DNA from: Pontibacter litorisediminis
GTDB taxonomy: Bacteria; Bacteroidota; Bacteroidia; Cytophagales; Hymenobacteraceae
NCBI RefSeq assembly: GCF_029360645.1
Contig: NZ_JARDUA010000003.1
Location: forward strand, 741,742-805,741
Direction: 5' to 3'
DNA: 64,000 nt
The notes under the pieces are model-generated. The model ran no database searches. It was not told the DNA's origin and saw only the letters and a program-made list of their open reading frames with translations. The number at the start of each line of letters is the position of its first letter. The first letter of the stretch is position 1. Of this stretch, positions 49,867 to 58,803 are shown one piece after another. The translations under genes and the position numbers were made by a program.

Positions 49867-50832
49867 CTAGTAGTACCTGCCTGGGATCAGGTAGTTCTGC
49901 ACATAATCCCTCACGCCCTCTTCTAAAGTATAAAAAGGCTTCTCGTACCCGATGGAGCGCAGCTTGCTCATGTTGGCTTCCGTGAAGTACTGGTAGTTAT
50001 CGCGCAGGTTCTCCGGGGTATCCATAAAGTCGATGTTTGGTGCTATGCCCATTGCCTCGAAGGTGTTTAGTGCCAGTGCCATAAAGGTGCGGGCCTGGCC
50101 GGAACCCAAGTTGTAGATGCCGGAGTTCTTGCGGTGGTGCATCAGGAACATGCACACGTCCACCACGTCCTTCACATACACAAAGTCGCGCATCTGTTCG
50201 CCGTCGGCATAATCCGGGTTGTGCGAGCGGAACAGCTTCATGCTGCCATGGTCTTTTATCTGGTTATAAGCGTGGAAGATAACGGAGGCCATTTTACCCT
50301 TGTGGTACTCATTGGGGCCATACACGTTAAAGAACTTCAGGCCAGCCCAGAAGAACGGCTTAGCCGTCTGCTCCAGCGCCCAAATATCGAAATCGTTCTT
50401 CGACTCGCCGTAGGGGTTGAGTGGCTGCAGCAGCGGAATGGTCGCTTCGTTGTCGTCGTAGCCGAGGGTGCCGGAGCCGTAGGTGGCCGCTGACGAGGCG
50501 TACACCAGCGGAATCTGGTACTCGGCGCAGGCGTTCCACATCTGCTTGGAGTAGTTTAGGTTCAGCAGGTCGAACACGTCCTTGTTAAACTCCGTGGTGT
50601 CGGTGCGGGCGCCCAGGTGGAAGACAAACTCCACGTCCTCATAGTGCTCGTCCAGCCATTCAAAAAAGTTGTCGCGGTCCACGAACTCCTTTATTTTCTT
50701 TCCTTTCAGGTTGTCTTCCTTCTTGGCAACGGAAAAATTGTCCACCACCACAATATCGTTAAAGTTGTCCTGGTTTAGCCTGCTTACGAGGCAGCTGGCA
50801 ATAAAACCGGCGGCACCTGTTACTACTATCAT
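49867..50832 (-). CDS. hldD: ADP-L-glycero-D-manno-heptose 6-epimerase
   Basis: A 321-residue extended SDR epimerase that makes the heptose donor for lipopolysaccharide core. It has the nucleotide motif TGAAGFIAS (5-13), SSAATYG around residue 117, the catalytic PYGESK (Tyr141, Lys145), FFNVYGPNEYHKGKMASV, which is the family signature, and QMRDFVYVKDVVD. The length fits the family (about 310-330). It is transcribed alone with its own terminator, divergently from an ABC transporter operon with only 76 bases between starts. Confidence 0.93.
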   Translation of the reverse strand: MIVVTGAAGFIASCLVSRLNQDNFNDIVVVDNFSVAKKEDNLKGKKIKEFVDRDNFFEWLDEHYEDVEFVFHLGARTDTTEFNKDVFDLLNLNYSKQMWNACAEYQIPLVYASSAATYGSGTLGYDDNEATIPLLQPLNPYGESKNDFDIWALEQTAKPFFWAGLKFFNVYGPNEYHKGKMASVIFHAYNQIKDHGSMKLFRSHNPDYADGEQMRDFVYVKDVVDVCMFLMHHRKNSGIYNLGSGQARTFMALALNTFEAMGIAPNIDFMDTPENLRDNYQYFTEANMSKLRSIGYEKPFYTLEEGVRDYVQNYLIPGRYY

Positions 50833-50908
50833 GTTTCTTTGTTAAGCCTGTATCTAAAATTGCGTTAAATTTACGAAAATAAACTGAGCCGCCTGCGCCA
50901 ACTGTACC

Positions 50909-51802
50909 TTGAGACAAGCCAGATTTATACTACATACCCTACTTTGCCTGCTCCTGTTGTCGTGCCGTGAGCAAGAGAACCAAACACAGGAGAAGGCGCT
51001 CGTGTTAAAAGACGACCTGGGCCGTGAGCTGACGCTTCAGGGAAAGCCGGAACGCGTGTTCTCCTTTGCCTCCTCCATGACCGAGATGCTGTATGCCGTG
51101 CTCGACACCAGCACCATCATCGCCCGCACCCCCACCGACGATTACCCGGGAGCTGTGTACCAGAAGCCGCTGGTGAGCAATTACCCGGTAGACTACGAGC
51201 AGGTGCTTGCCCTGAAGCCGGACCTGATCTTTACCGTGGAGGGCATTACGCCGCTGGAGGTGGCCGAGCGGTTGCAGCAACTGGGCGTGCCGGTCTATTA
51301 CCAGAAGTACAGAACGGTGGAGGATATCTTTACGGGGCTGGAGGACATTGGCCGCATCATGGGCCGGGAACAACAGGCGCGCGAGCTGACCGACTCGCTG
51401 CGGCAGGAGGTGGCACAGCTGCATCAAAAGTATAAACTCCGCAAAGAGCCGCAGCAAGTGCTGGCTATTACGTGGAGTGACCCGATCTATGTGTATGGGC
51501 AGAACACCATCTTCACCGATAAGCTTCGTATACTTGGGGCTGAAAACGCCGTGCAGGAGGTTTTTGAGCAGCCTTACCCGGCGCTCACGCGCGAGTATGT
51601 GCTGAAGCTGAACCCGGATGTGCTGTTAGGCGGCACGAAGGAGGAGCTGGACGAGAGGTTTTTCAGTCTGTACCCGGAGCTGCGGCGCATCAACGCGTAT
51701 CAGAACAACCGCATCTATAAACCGGACGATAACCTGATGTCGCGGCCCAGCCCGCGGGTAGTGGAGTCGCTGCGGGAACTGGAGGGCTTCCTATACCCAT
51801 GA
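50909..51802 (+). CDS. ABC transporter substrate-binding lipoprotein (BtuF-like)
   Basis: A 297-residue class III binding protein. The start is TTG at 50909; the signal peptide ends in the lipobox LLSC (Cys19), so the mature protein is lipid-anchored. It has the typical FSFASSMTEMLYAVL, DYEQVLALKPDLIF, GLEDIGRIMG and NPDVLLGG blocks of the BtuF/FhuD family. Such proteins take up cobalamin, hemin or siderophores; nothing in the sequence decides between them. It overlaps the permease gene by four bases (ATGA). Confidence 0.85.
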   Translation: MRQARFILHTLLCLLLLSCREQENQTQEKALVLKDDLGRELTLQGKPERVFSFASSMTEMLYAVLDTSTIIARTPTDDYPGAVYQKPLVSNYPVDYEQVLALKPDLIFTVEGITPLEVAERLQQLGVPVYYQKYRTVEDIFTGLEDIGRIMGREQQARELTDSLRQEVAQLHQKYKLRKEPQQVLAITWSDPIYVYGQNTIFTDKLRILGAENAVQEVFEQPYPALTREYVLKLNPDVLLGGTKEELDERFFSLYPELRRINAYQNNRIYKPDDNLMSRPSPRVVESLRELEGFLYP

Positions 51803-52809
51803 TGCGGCGCGGCTTATACTTTGTACTTGCCCTGCTGCTGATCCTGGTGGTGCTCCTGCTGGGGCTGCAGATCGGCTCTTTCGATACCGACGCGGCAACC
51901 ATCTTCAACGCCCTTTTTCATTATGCCCCCAGCGATACCACACACTTTGCCATACTGCACCTGCGCCTGCCGCGGCTTATACTTGCGCTGGTGGTAGGAG
52001 CCTCCCTGGCCTTTTGCGGGTACCTGATGCAGGCCATGGTGAACAACGGGCTGGCTGACCCCTACTTGCTGGGCACGGCCTCGGGCGCATCGTTGGGTGC
52101 GGTGATCGTGTTCTTTGGTTTTGTGCCCATGACCGTGGCCGGTTTATACTTGCCGCCGGTGTTCGCCCTGGCCGGCGCCTTTGTGGTGACGCTGGTGGTG
52201 GTGGTGCTTGGCTACCGTAAGCGGCAGATCATTCCGGCGCAGCTGCTGCTGGCGGGCATTGCGCTGAGTTCTTTGGTAACGGCCATGGTGGGGCTGCTCA
52301 CATTCTTATCAGATTCCGAAGGGAAGCTGCGGTCGGTGGTGTTCTGGTCGATGGGTAGCTTTGAGCGGGCCAGCTGGGACATGGTGCCTTACCCGGCGGC
52401 GGCCTTGCTGGTGGCGCTGGGACTTTTCGCTTTTTACCAAAAGCAACTCAACATCCTGCTGCTAGGCGAGGAGCGGGCGCAGGCGCTGGGCATACGGGTG
52501 GCGCAAACGCGCTGGGTGATACTGGCCACCGTGTCGGTCGTGACGGGTTTTGCCGTGGCCACTTCCGGGCCGATCGGCTTTGTGGGGCTCATCATCCCGC
52601 ACGTAACCCGCGGGTTGCTGGGCGCGATGGGCCGCGGCAACCTGCTGCTGTGCGCTTTTATCGGCGGTTTGTTCATGCTGCTCTGCGATTTGCTCTCCCG
52701 TATTATTTATCCGCCCGCCGGGCTGCCAATCGGAATTATTACATCGTTCTTTGGTGTTCCTTTCTTTGTATATTTGCTGTTCAAAAAGAATTACAATTTT
52801 AGAGGATAA
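51799..52809 (+). CDS. BtuC/FecCD-family ABC transporter permease
   Basis: A 336-residue permease with about ten helices. The FecCD signatures are RLPRLILALVVGASLAFCGYLMQAMVNNGLADPYLLGTASGASLGA (residues about 56-102), QLLLAGIALSS, WSMGSF, and GPIGFVGLIIPHVTRGLLG. It forms the channel with the lipoprotein encoded upstream. The expected ATPase gene (BtuD/FecE type) is not adjacent; a queD gene follows with no gap, so the ATPase must come from elsewhere or is missing. Confidence 0.95.
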   Translation: MMRRGLYFVLALLLILVVLLLGLQIGSFDTDAATIFNALFHYAPSDTTHFAILHLRLPRLILALVVGASLAFCGYLMQAMVNNGLADPYLLGTASGASLGAVIVFFGFVPMTVAGLYLPPVFALAGAFVVTLVVVVLGYRKRQIIPAQLLLAGIALSSLVTAMVGLLTFLSDSEGKLRSVVFWSMGSFERASWDMVPYPAAALLVALGLFAFYQKQLNILLLGEERAQALGIRVAQTRWVILATVSVVTGFAVATSGPIGFVGLIIPHVTRGLLGAMGRGNLLLCAFIGGLFMLLCDLLSRIIYPPAGLPIGIITSFFGVPFFVYLLFKKNYNFRG

Positions 52810-53232
52810 ATGATTTACGTTAGCAGGTTAGAGCACTTTAACGCAGCTCACAAGCTATTCAACCCGAACTGGTCGTTGGCTAAGAATAAGGAGGTTTTCG
52901 GGCCGTGCGCCAACACCAATTGGCATGGGCACAACTACGAGCTGATCGTGACGGTAAAGGGCAAGCCCGATCCGGACACTGGCTTTGTGATCGACCTGAA
53001 AAAGCTCAGCACACTCATCCGTACGCACATTATTGAGAAAGTAGACCACAAGAACCTGAACCTGGATGTGGCCTTCATGGAGGACAAACTGGCCAGCACC
53101 GAGAACCTGGTGGTGGAGTTCTGGAAAATCCTGGAGCCGCGCGTGAAGGAGATCTCCAATAATATTGCAACCCTGCACAGCCTGAAGCTTTACGAAACCC
53201 CACGCAACTACGTGGAGTATTTTGGAGAATAA
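52810..53232 (+). CDS. queD: 6-carboxytetrahydropterin synthase / PTPS family (QueD-like)
   Basis: A 140-residue T-fold enzyme. The zinc His residues are in AAHKLF (His14) and WHGHNY (His39, His41), the catalytic Cys33 is in GPCANTNWHGHNY, and VDHKNLN and the Glu near NFLYETPR-like LKLYETPRNYVEY complete the site. It converts dihydroneopterin triphosphate in queuosine (or tetrahydropterin) synthesis. It starts on the base after the permease stop, so it is probably cotranscribed with the ABC genes. Whether this is chance or points to transport of a pterin or queuine-related compound is open. Confidence 0.93.
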   Translation: MIYVSRLEHFNAAHKLFNPNWSLAKNKEVFGPCANTNWHGHNYELIVTVKGKPDPDTGFVIDLKKLSTLIRTHIIEKVDHKNLNLDVAFMEDKLASTENLVVEFWKILEPRVKEISNNIATLHSLKLYETPRNYVEYFGE

Positions 53233-53300
53233 TTTAGCGAGCGGTTTATACTTTACAATCGCTATACTTATTTTACAAGCTCCAAAAGAACCCTTACCCC

Positions 53301-54422
53301 ATGAAGTACTACATTATTGCCGGGGAGCGCTCCGGCGACCTGCACGCCTCCAACCTTATCAAACAGCTCCGCAAGCAAGACCCGGAGGCACAGGTAAGGG
53401 GCTGGGGCGGTGATATGATGCAGGCTGCCGGCATGGACCTCGTGCGCCACTACCAGGAAATGGCTTTCATGGGCTTTGCCGAGGTATTCAAGAGCCTGCG
53501 CAAGATCCTGGGCTTCCTTAGTGAGGCGAAGGCAGACATCAAGAAGTATCAGCCGGATGTGGTGATCCTGGTGGACTATGCCGGCTTTAACATGCGCATC
53601 GCCCGCTTCGCCAAAAAGCAGGGCCTAAAGGTTTTCTACTATATCTCGCCCAAAATCTGGGCCTGGAACCAGGGGCGCGTGCACGGCATCAAAAAGGTGG
53701 TGGACCGCATGTTCGTGATCATGCCGTTTGAAGAGGACTTTTACGGCAGGTTCAACTATAAAGTGGACTATGTGGGCAACCCGGTAAATGACTCGGTGTC
53801 GGACCATGTGCCTACCACTGATTTCCGGACCAAGAACAAGCTCTACAACAACAAGCCCATCATTGCCATACTTCCGGGCAGCCGGCGGCAGGAGATTGAG
53901 AACATGCTGCACGTGATGCTGAGCGTATTGCCCAACTTCCGCGATTTTCAGTTTGTGGTGGCTGGTGTGAGCAACTTCTCCAAAGAGTACTACGAGCAGT
54001 ACAATAAGGACCCCAACATCAAGATCATCTACGACCAAACCTACGACCTGCTCTCGCAGGCCAAGGCGGCGCTGGTCACTTCGGGCACGGCTACCCTGGA
54101 GACGGCCCTGTTCGGGGTGCCGCAGGTGGTATGCTATAAAACCAGCCCCATCTCTTACACTATCGGCAAAATGGTGATCAAGGTGCCGTATATCTCGCTC
54201 GTGAACCTGATTGCCGATAAACCTGTGGTAACGGAGCTGATACAGGATGATTTTACGGCCAAGCAGATTACGGCGGAGCTGAAGCGGGTGCTATTCGACC
54301 AGCATTTCATGAAAAAGCAGCAGGAGGGGTATGCGCTGGTGCGCAAAAAGATTGGCGACTTTAGAACCGCCGAGCGTGCCGCCGAGCTAATGGTGAAGTA
54401 CCTGCAGGAGGAGAAAGTCTAA
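53301..54422 (+). CDS. lpxB: Lipid-A-disaccharide synthase
   Basis: A 373-residue GT19 glycosyltransferase joining UDP-2,3-diacylglucosamine and lipid X in lipid A synthesis. It has the family blocks IIAGERSGDLHASNLI at the start, AGMDLVRHYQEMAFMGFAEV, ILVDYAGFNMRIARFAKK, YYISPKIWAWNQGRV, VGNPVND and LPGSRRQEIE, and SGTATLETALFGVPQVVCYK in the C-terminal half. The length is normal. The 68 bases between queD and lpxB contain no terminator, so it may be part of the same transcript. With hldD nearby, this is a small LPS-related neighbourhood. Confidence 0.96.
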   Translation: MKYYIIAGERSGDLHASNLIKQLRKQDPEAQVRGWGGDMMQAAGMDLVRHYQEMAFMGFAEVFKSLRKILGFLSEAKADIKKYQPDVVILVDYAGFNMRIARFAKKQGLKVFYYISPKIWAWNQGRVHGIKKVVDRMFVIMPFEEDFYGRFNYKVDYVGNPVNDSVSDHVPTTDFRTKNKLYNNKPIIAILPGSRRQEIENMLHVMLSVLPNFRDFQFVVAGVSNFSKEYYEQYNKDPNIKIIYDQTYDLLSQAKAALVTSGTATLETALFGVPQVVCYKTSPISYTIGKMVIKVPYISLVNLIADKPVVTELIQDDFTAKQITAELKRVLFDQHFMKKQQEGYALVRKKIGDFRTAERAAELMVKYLQEEKV

Positions 54423-54505
54423 ACCTACCCATGGTTTCTGCGCGTATAGATGTAAATCCTCTTCTGTGGAGGAGCAAATCGCTGTGTACTTTAAAACCAG
54501 GAACT

Positions 54506-54634
54506 ATGAAACCGCTGTTTATTGCCTTAGGACTTACTGGCTTGATGATATCCGTACTGTTAATCCGCGCCGCCTCTAACGGCCCCTTACCTGAAGATGA
54601 TTGGGAAGGGGAGGGCGACCTGCTGGACGGATAA
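54506..54634 (+). CDS. 42-residue single-helix membrane peptide, hypothetical
   Basis: The frame starts at ATG 54506 (an upstream in-frame ATG at 54431 would add 25 residues with no clear features). It has one hydrophobic helix (MKPLFIALGLTGLMISVLLI) and a strongly acidic tail (EDDWEGEGDLLDG). It lies between lpxB and a terminator. The function is unknown. Confidence 0.4.
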   Translation: MKPLFIALGLTGLMISVLLIRAASNGPLPEDDWEGEGDLLDG

Positions 54635-54660
54635 CGGTAAGGTGACTTTAGGAAAAAGAA

Positions 54661-54691
54661 GAGGGGCTAGCCTGTTGCAGGCTAGCCCCTC
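54661..54691. terminator. Bidirectional terminator
   Basis: Stem GAGGGGCTAGCCTG (54661-54674) with its complement at 54678-54691 and a 3-base loop, with A and T runs on the two sides, between the lpxB side and the convergent clpX gene. Confidence 0.9.
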
Positions 54692-54718
54692 TTTTATAGT
54701 ATCGTTATCTATACTTGC

Positions 54719-55942
54719 TTAAGCTACCTTCAGCTGCTTCAAGCTAGATTTTTCGAACTTCTCACGGGCATAGTCGCCGGTGATCACCAGCTCCTTGGTT
54801 CCTTCCTCAGACGGTAGCTCGAACATGGCGTCCGTCATGATGCCCTCGCAGATGGAGCGCAGGCCGCGGGCACCTAGTTTATACTCCGATGCTTTCTCTA
54901 CAATATATTCCAGGGCGCTATCGTCAAAGCTCAGGTTGATGTTCTCCATCTCAAACAGGCGCTTGTACTGCTTCACGATAGAGTTCTTCGGCTCCAGCAG
55001 AATCAGGCGCAGCGTCTCTTTGTCCAGCGGGTTCAGGTGCGTGGCAACCGGCAGGCGGCCGATGAGCTCCGGAATCAGGCCAAAGTTCTTCAGGTCCTGC
55101 GCTGTCAGGTACTTCAGGAAGTTCTCGCTTTCCTCCGCCTCGTCCATTTTAGACTTGGAGAAGCCGATAGGGCGCGTGTTCAGTCTGTTTTTGATCAGCC
55201 TATCGATGCCTACGAAAGCGCCGCCGCAGATAAACAGGATGTTCTCCGTGTTCACCGTGATCATTTTTTGCTCTGGGTGCTTACGGCCGCCTTGCGGTGG
55301 CACGTTTACGGTAGTACCCTCCAGCAGCTTCAGCAGGGCCTGCTGCACACCCTCGCCGCTCACGTCGCGGGTAATGGATGGGTTGTCGCTCTTACGGGCA
55401 ATCTTGTCAATCTCGTCGATGTACACGATGCCACGCTCGGCTGCCTCCACGTTATAGTCGGCTGCCTGCAGGAGGCGGGTAAGTATACTTTCCACGTCTT
55501 CACCCACGTAACCGGCCTCGGTAAGCACGGTGGCGTCGGCAATACAGAAAGGCACCTGCAGGATACCGGCCATCATACGGGCAAGGTAGGTCTTGCCTGT
55601 GCCGGTTTCACCCACCATGATGATGTTTGACTTCTCGATCACCACGTCATCGTCGGTAGGCTGCTGCATCAGGCGCTTGTAGTGGTTATACACCGCTACC
55701 GACATTACCTTCTTTGCCTCATCCTGCCCCACCACGAACTGGTCGAGGTAAGTCTTCATCTCCTTCGGCTTCATCAGGTTAAACTTCGGAGTACGGCTGC
55801 TAGCGCGAATCTTGTTCTCCTCGTTCAATATCTGCTGTGCCTGCCCGATACAACGGTCGCAGATATGCGCGTTGATACCGGAGATCATCACCGATACATC
55901 CTTCTTGTTTTTGCCGCAAAATGAGCACGTAATTTCTGCCAT
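54719..55942 (-). CDS. clpX: ATP-dependent Clp protease ATP-binding subunit ClpX
   Basis: A 407-residue AAA+ unfoldase that recognises substrates and feeds them to ClpP. It has the N-terminal zinc-binding domain with Cys6, Cys9, Cys28, Cys31, the Walker A GETGTGKT (111-118), Walker [11 protein letters not shown], pore-loop YVGEDVE, and sensor and arginine motifs in GRLPV and GARGLRS. The length is normal. It has its own promoter at 55994-56022, with a palindrome across the start site, and is separated from clpP by 355 bases that also contain the clpP terminator. Confidence 0.98.
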   Translation of the reverse strand: MAEITCSFCGKNKKDVSVMISGINAHICDRCIGQAQQILNEENKIRASSRTPKFNLMKPKEMKTYLDQFVVGQDEAKKVMSVAVYNHYKRLMQQPTDDDVVIEKSNIIMVGETGTGKTYLARMMAGILQVPFCIADATVLTEAGYVGEDVESILTRLLQAADYNVEAAERGIVYIDEIDKIARKSDNPSITRDVSGEGVQQALLKLLEGTTVNVPPQGGRKHPEQKMITVNTENILFICGGAFVGIDRLIKNRLNTRPIGFSKSKMDEAEESENFLKYLTAQDLKNFGLIPELIGRLPVATHLNPLDKETLRLILLEPKNSIVKQYKRLFEMENINLSFDDSALEYIVEKASEYKLGARGLRSICEGIMTDAMFELPSEEGTKELVITGDYAREKFEKSSLKQLKVA

Positions 55943-55965
55943 AAGAAACGATTGGTCCAGAGTAG

Positions 55966-55992
55966 TTTACGCATCTTCTGCAAATGCGTAAA
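55966..55992 (-). promoter_or_regulatory. Palindrome across the predicted clpX transcription start
   Basis: TTTACGCAT (55966-55974) and ATGCGTAAA (55984-55992) are perfect 9-base inverted repeats with a 9-base spacer, directly next to the -7 element. This could be an operator or a 5'-terminal RNA hairpin that protects the message. Confidence 0.5.
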
Positions 55993-55993
55993 G

Positions 55994-56022
55994 CAAAGGT
56001 ACAAAATTGAATACTTATACAA
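55994..56022 (-). promoter_or_regulatory. Promoter of clpX
   Basis: On the minus strand TTG (56022-56020), an 18-base spacer and TACCTTTG (56001-55994). The spacer is one base shorter than usual. The predicted start is near 55987, giving a leader of about 45 bases. Between 56023 and 56240 only AT-rich DNA without a recognised feature is seen. Confidence 0.75.
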
Positions 56023-56240
56023 GTAGAAAAATTTTAATCCAACTGTACAAGTACGGCTTAAATGCGGCTAAAGATTTTAAGATAAATATTTTGCTATTTT
56101 TAGGTAAGCGACTGTAGTATAAACGGTTGTGATGGGGCGGTATGCACAAAGGCCTGTGGAAAACTTTTTTGCCGATACGCAGTTTTGCGGCACCGATGCT
56201 AGCCCTGCGGGTCTTTTATTAGTGCAAAACAAGGCATATA

Positions 56241-56271
56241 AAAACCCGCAGCAGGTTGTGTTGCGGGTTTT
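56241..56271 (-). terminator. Terminator of clpP
   Basis: Stem AAAACCCGCA (56241-56250) with TGCGGGTTTT (56262-56271), followed on the minus strand by a T-rich end. Confidence 0.8.
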
Positions 56272-56297
56272 TATACTATATAAGTTATACTTTATAC

Positions 56298-56999
56298 TTA
56301 TGAGGTTTTGCGGGTAAGCACCTCGTCGATCAGGCCGTACTCTTTGGCTTCCTCGGCACGCATCCAGTAGTCGCGGTCTGAGTTGTCGTACACTTCCTGG
56401 TAAGACTTACCGGAGTGCTCCGCCAGGATCTCGTACAATTCTTTCTTCAGCTTCAGGATCTCACGCGCTGTGATCTCGATGTCAGAGGCCTGGCCTTGTG
56501 CGCCGCCCATAGGCTGGTGGATCATGATGCGGGCGTGCGGCAGGGCAGAGCGCTTGTTCTTGGCGCCACCGGCCAGCAGCACAGCACCCATGGAGGCCGC
56601 CAAGCCAGTACAGATCGTAGCCACGTCCGGGCTCACATACTGCATGGTGTCATAAATGCCCAAACCGGCATACACAGAGCCACCTGGGCTGTTGATGTAC
56701 AGCAGGATGTCCTTCTTGGCATCGGCCGACTCCAGGAACAGCAGCTGCGCGGTGATAATGTTGGCGATGAAGTCGTCTACCTGGGTGCCCAGGAAGATGA
56801 TGCGGTCCATGATCAGGCGGGAGAACACGTCGATCTCACGGAAGTTGGTGGGGCGTTCCTCAATCACAGAGCGCGTCATGCTTTCGATGGTGTGCATGGC
56901 CCTGCCTTCTATATGGTTGATATATTGGTCTACGCCCAGGCTGCTCATGCCCTGGCCTTTCACGGCAAATTTGCGGAACTCGTCTTTGTTAAACATCAT
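56298..56999 (-). CDS. clpP: ATP-dependent Clp protease proteolytic subunit ClpP
   Basis: A 233-residue serine peptidase of family S14. The triad is Ser136 (GLAASMGA), His161 ([12 protein letters not shown]) and Asp210 (SDRDYWM). It has about 30 extra N-terminal residues compared with the processed E. coli enzyme, consistent with a propeptide. ATG codons at residues 1 and 2 cannot be told apart. It assembles into the tetradecameric chamber served by ClpX. The order tig-clpP-clpX is the classical one. Confidence 0.97.
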   Translation of the reverse strand: MMFNKDEFRKFAVKGQGMSSLGVDQYINHIEGRAMHTIESMTRSVIEERPTNFREIDVFSRLIMDRIIFLGTQVDDFIANIITAQLLFLESADAKKDILLYINSPGGSVYAGLGIYDTMQYVSPDVATICTGLAASMGAVLLAGGAKNKRSALPHARIMIHQPMGGAQGQASDIEITAREILKLKKELYEILAEHSGKSYQEVYDNSDRDYWMRAEEAKEYGLIDEVLTRKTS

Positions 57000-57030
57000 G
57001 TTGTTTAGGTTTACGGTTTTCTCAAAAATA

Positions 57031-57061
57031 AAAAAGTCCTTCTGAAATCGAAGGACTTTTT
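57031..57061 (-). terminator. Terminator of tig
   Basis: Stem AAAAAGTCCTTC (57031-57042) with GAAGGACTTTTT (57050-57061) and a loop of seven. It separates tig from clpP, so clpP needs readthrough or its own promoter, which I could not locate in the 88 bases available. Confidence 0.85.
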
Positions 57062-57087
57062 TATAAAGTTATATACGTGCGTTCTGC

Positions 57088-58410
57088 TTAGAACGACATA
57101 TTTCTGAAGTCCTCTGATGTGATTGTCTTCTCCACAACAGTCATCTTCTCCTTAAGTTTAGCGAGCACCTTCTCGGCCAGCAGTTGCTCGTACTCATTAA
57201 TATAGTTACGGCCGTTGTCCTGCTGCAGATACTGCTGTGCATAACTATTCATGCTTTCCATCAGCTCCTCCGGCACCTCCGGCATGTTAAACTGGGCCAG
57301 CATCTTCTCTTTGGTGGCGTCCACTACCTCCTCGTTCGATACCTTCAGCTCGTTCTCCTCCACAACCTTGTTCTTGATCATGGACCACTTCAGCTCGCGC
57401 ACGTACTTGTCGAAGTTCTCTTCAATCTGCTCGGCAGTCAGCTTGCCTTCGTTCGTTACCTGAATCCAGCGCTTGAAGAATTCTGTTGGCAGTTCTACCG
57501 TTACGTTGTCTACGAGTGTGTCGATGATGTTGCGGAACAGCAGGTTGTCGGCCTCACGCTCATAGTTCTCTAGGATCGTTTCACGGATCTTGGCGTCGAA
57601 CTCCTCCTCTGTCTTTACCTCGTCTTTGCCGAAAAGCTTGTCGAACAGCTCCTGGTTCAGCTCGGCTGGCTCCGTGCGGTTGATCTTCTCCACGATGAAC
57701 TCGAACTCACCATTCAGGTCGGCCACCACCTCTTTGCTCAGGCCTGTCACGTGCGCCAGGGCAGCGTTGTCGTCGCCAAACGTCTTGCGGATATCGAAAC
57801 GGATAACGTCGTCTACCTTCGCGCCTTCAAACTTGTCGAGGCCCTCTACGATACGGCTGGTAGGGATAAGCGTTTTAGACTGGAACTCGCCGTCTACCTG
57901 CTTCAACTCACCCGATACGAAGTCGCCTTTGGCTACGGTCTCCGGGTTGGTGGTCTTGCCGAACTGGCGCTTCAGGTTTTCGTAAGCCTCGTCTATTGTC
58001 TTCTGGTCCAGCTCAACTTTGTAGCCCTCTACGCTTTTATCCAGCGGAAGGTTGAAGTCTGGCAGCAGGCCTACCTGATAGGTAAACTCAAAGGTCTTTT
58101 GGTTATCCCAGTCAATCTCTGGCTGATCTGCCTCTGGCAGGGGCTCACCCAGCAGCTTTACGTCGTTCTCACGGATGTACTTAGAGATCTCCTCCTGCAG
58201 CGTCTTGTTGATCTGCTCCACCAGGATGCTCTTGCCGTACATTTTCTTTACAAGCCCCGCAGGCACTTTGCCAGGTCTGAAGCCTTTGATTTGGGCTTTT
58301 TTGCTGTATTCTTTTACCTGCTGGTCTACCTTCGGTGCGTAGTCCGCCTCTTCCAGTACCACCTTCAGTTGCGCATTGGTGCTGTCGGTTTGGTTTAATG
58401 TAATATTCAA
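57088..58410 (-). CDS. tig: Trigger factor
   Basis: A 440-residue ribosome-associated chaperone with the N-terminal ribosome-binding domain carrying GFRPGKVP (residues about 43-50), a degenerate peptidyl-prolyl isomerase domain (about 150-240), and a helical C-terminal domain. The start codon is TTG (58410-58408); there is no ATG before residue 58, and the TTG start gives the normal family N-terminus (MNITLNQTD, with Met as initiator). It receives nascent chains at the exit tunnel. Its gene lies downstream of tRNA-Leu but behind a terminator. Confidence 0.96.
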   Translation of the reverse strand: MNITLNQTDSTNAQLKVVLEEADYAPKVDQQVKEYSKKAQIKGFRPGKVPAGLVKKMYGKSILVEQINKTLQEEISKYIRENDVKLLGEPLPEADQPEIDWDNQKTFEFTYQVGLLPDFNLPLDKSVEGYKVELDQKTIDEAYENLKRQFGKTTNPETVAKGDFVSGELKQVDGEFQSKTLIPTSRIVEGLDKFEGAKVDDVIRFDIRKTFGDDNAALAHVTGLSKEVVADLNGEFEFIVEKINRTEPAELNQELFDKLFGKDEVKTEEEFDAKIRETILENYEREADNLLFRNIIDTLVDNVTVELPTEFFKRWIQVTNEGKLTAEQIEENFDKYVRELKWSMIKNKVVEENELKVSNEEVVDATKEKMLAQFNMPEVPEELMESMNSYAQQYLQQDNGRNYINEYEQLLAEKVLAKLKEKMTVVEKTITSEDFRNMSF

Positions 58411-58453
58411 GGCTTATAAAAATTTAAGATTTTAGAAATACCTACTAAAAACA

Positions 58454-58480
58454 AACCCCCAACAGGGTATGTTGAGGGTT
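58454..58480 (-). terminator. Terminator of tRNA-Leu
   Basis: Stem of 11 positions with one C-A mismatch (58454-58464 with 58470-58480), loop of five; on the minus strand it is followed by TTTGTTTTT. Confidence 0.75.
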
Positions 58481-58492
58481 CGTTGTTGTTTG

Positions 58493-58574
58493 TGCGGATG
58501 GAGGGACTCGAACCCCCATGCCTCGCAGCGCTAGATCCTAAGTCTAGTGCGTCTACCAATTTCGCCACATCCGC
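58493..58574 (-). tRNA. tRNA-Leu (anticodon UAG)
   Basis: Read on the minus strand: acceptor GCGGATG (58574-58568) pairs with CATCCGC (58500-58494), discriminator A at 58493. The anticodon stem CTAGA/TCTAG encloses the loop CTTAGGA, giving TAG at positions 34-36. A long variable arm (class II, as for Leu) and the T loop GGTTCGAGTCC are present. CCA is not encoded. Confidence 0.97.
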
Positions 58575-58598
58575 TTGATTGTGCTCGTTTTAGTGATG

Positions 58599-58628
58599 CA
58601 AAGGTAAGCAACGATTTTTTAAATGCAA
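58599..58628 (-). promoter_or_regulatory. Promoter of tRNA-Leu
   Basis: On the minus strand TTG (58628-58626), a 19-base spacer and TACCTTTG (58606-58599), about 25 bases ahead of the mature tRNA 5' end. Confidence 0.85.
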
Positions 58629-58708
58629 TATGTGAGCTTAAAATTTCGCAAATATTTTTTAACCTGCATATAGCTTTGTTGCCAAGGGGCAATGAGCAGG
58701 GCGGTGTA

Positions 58709-58738
58709 TTGGTTGCATCTTATAATAGCTTATATTTG
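58709..58738 (+). promoter_or_regulatory. Promoter of relA/spoT
   Basis: TTG (58709-58711), a 19-base spacer and TATATTTG (58731-58738) fit the consensus; transcription should start near 58745, about 60-80 bases before the gene. Confidence 0.75.
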
Positions 58739-58803
58739 AAACTTATAAAGCCTTTAGCTTATTTATAGTTATAAAGCAGGTATAGTGCGCACCGGCCAAA
58801 CCG

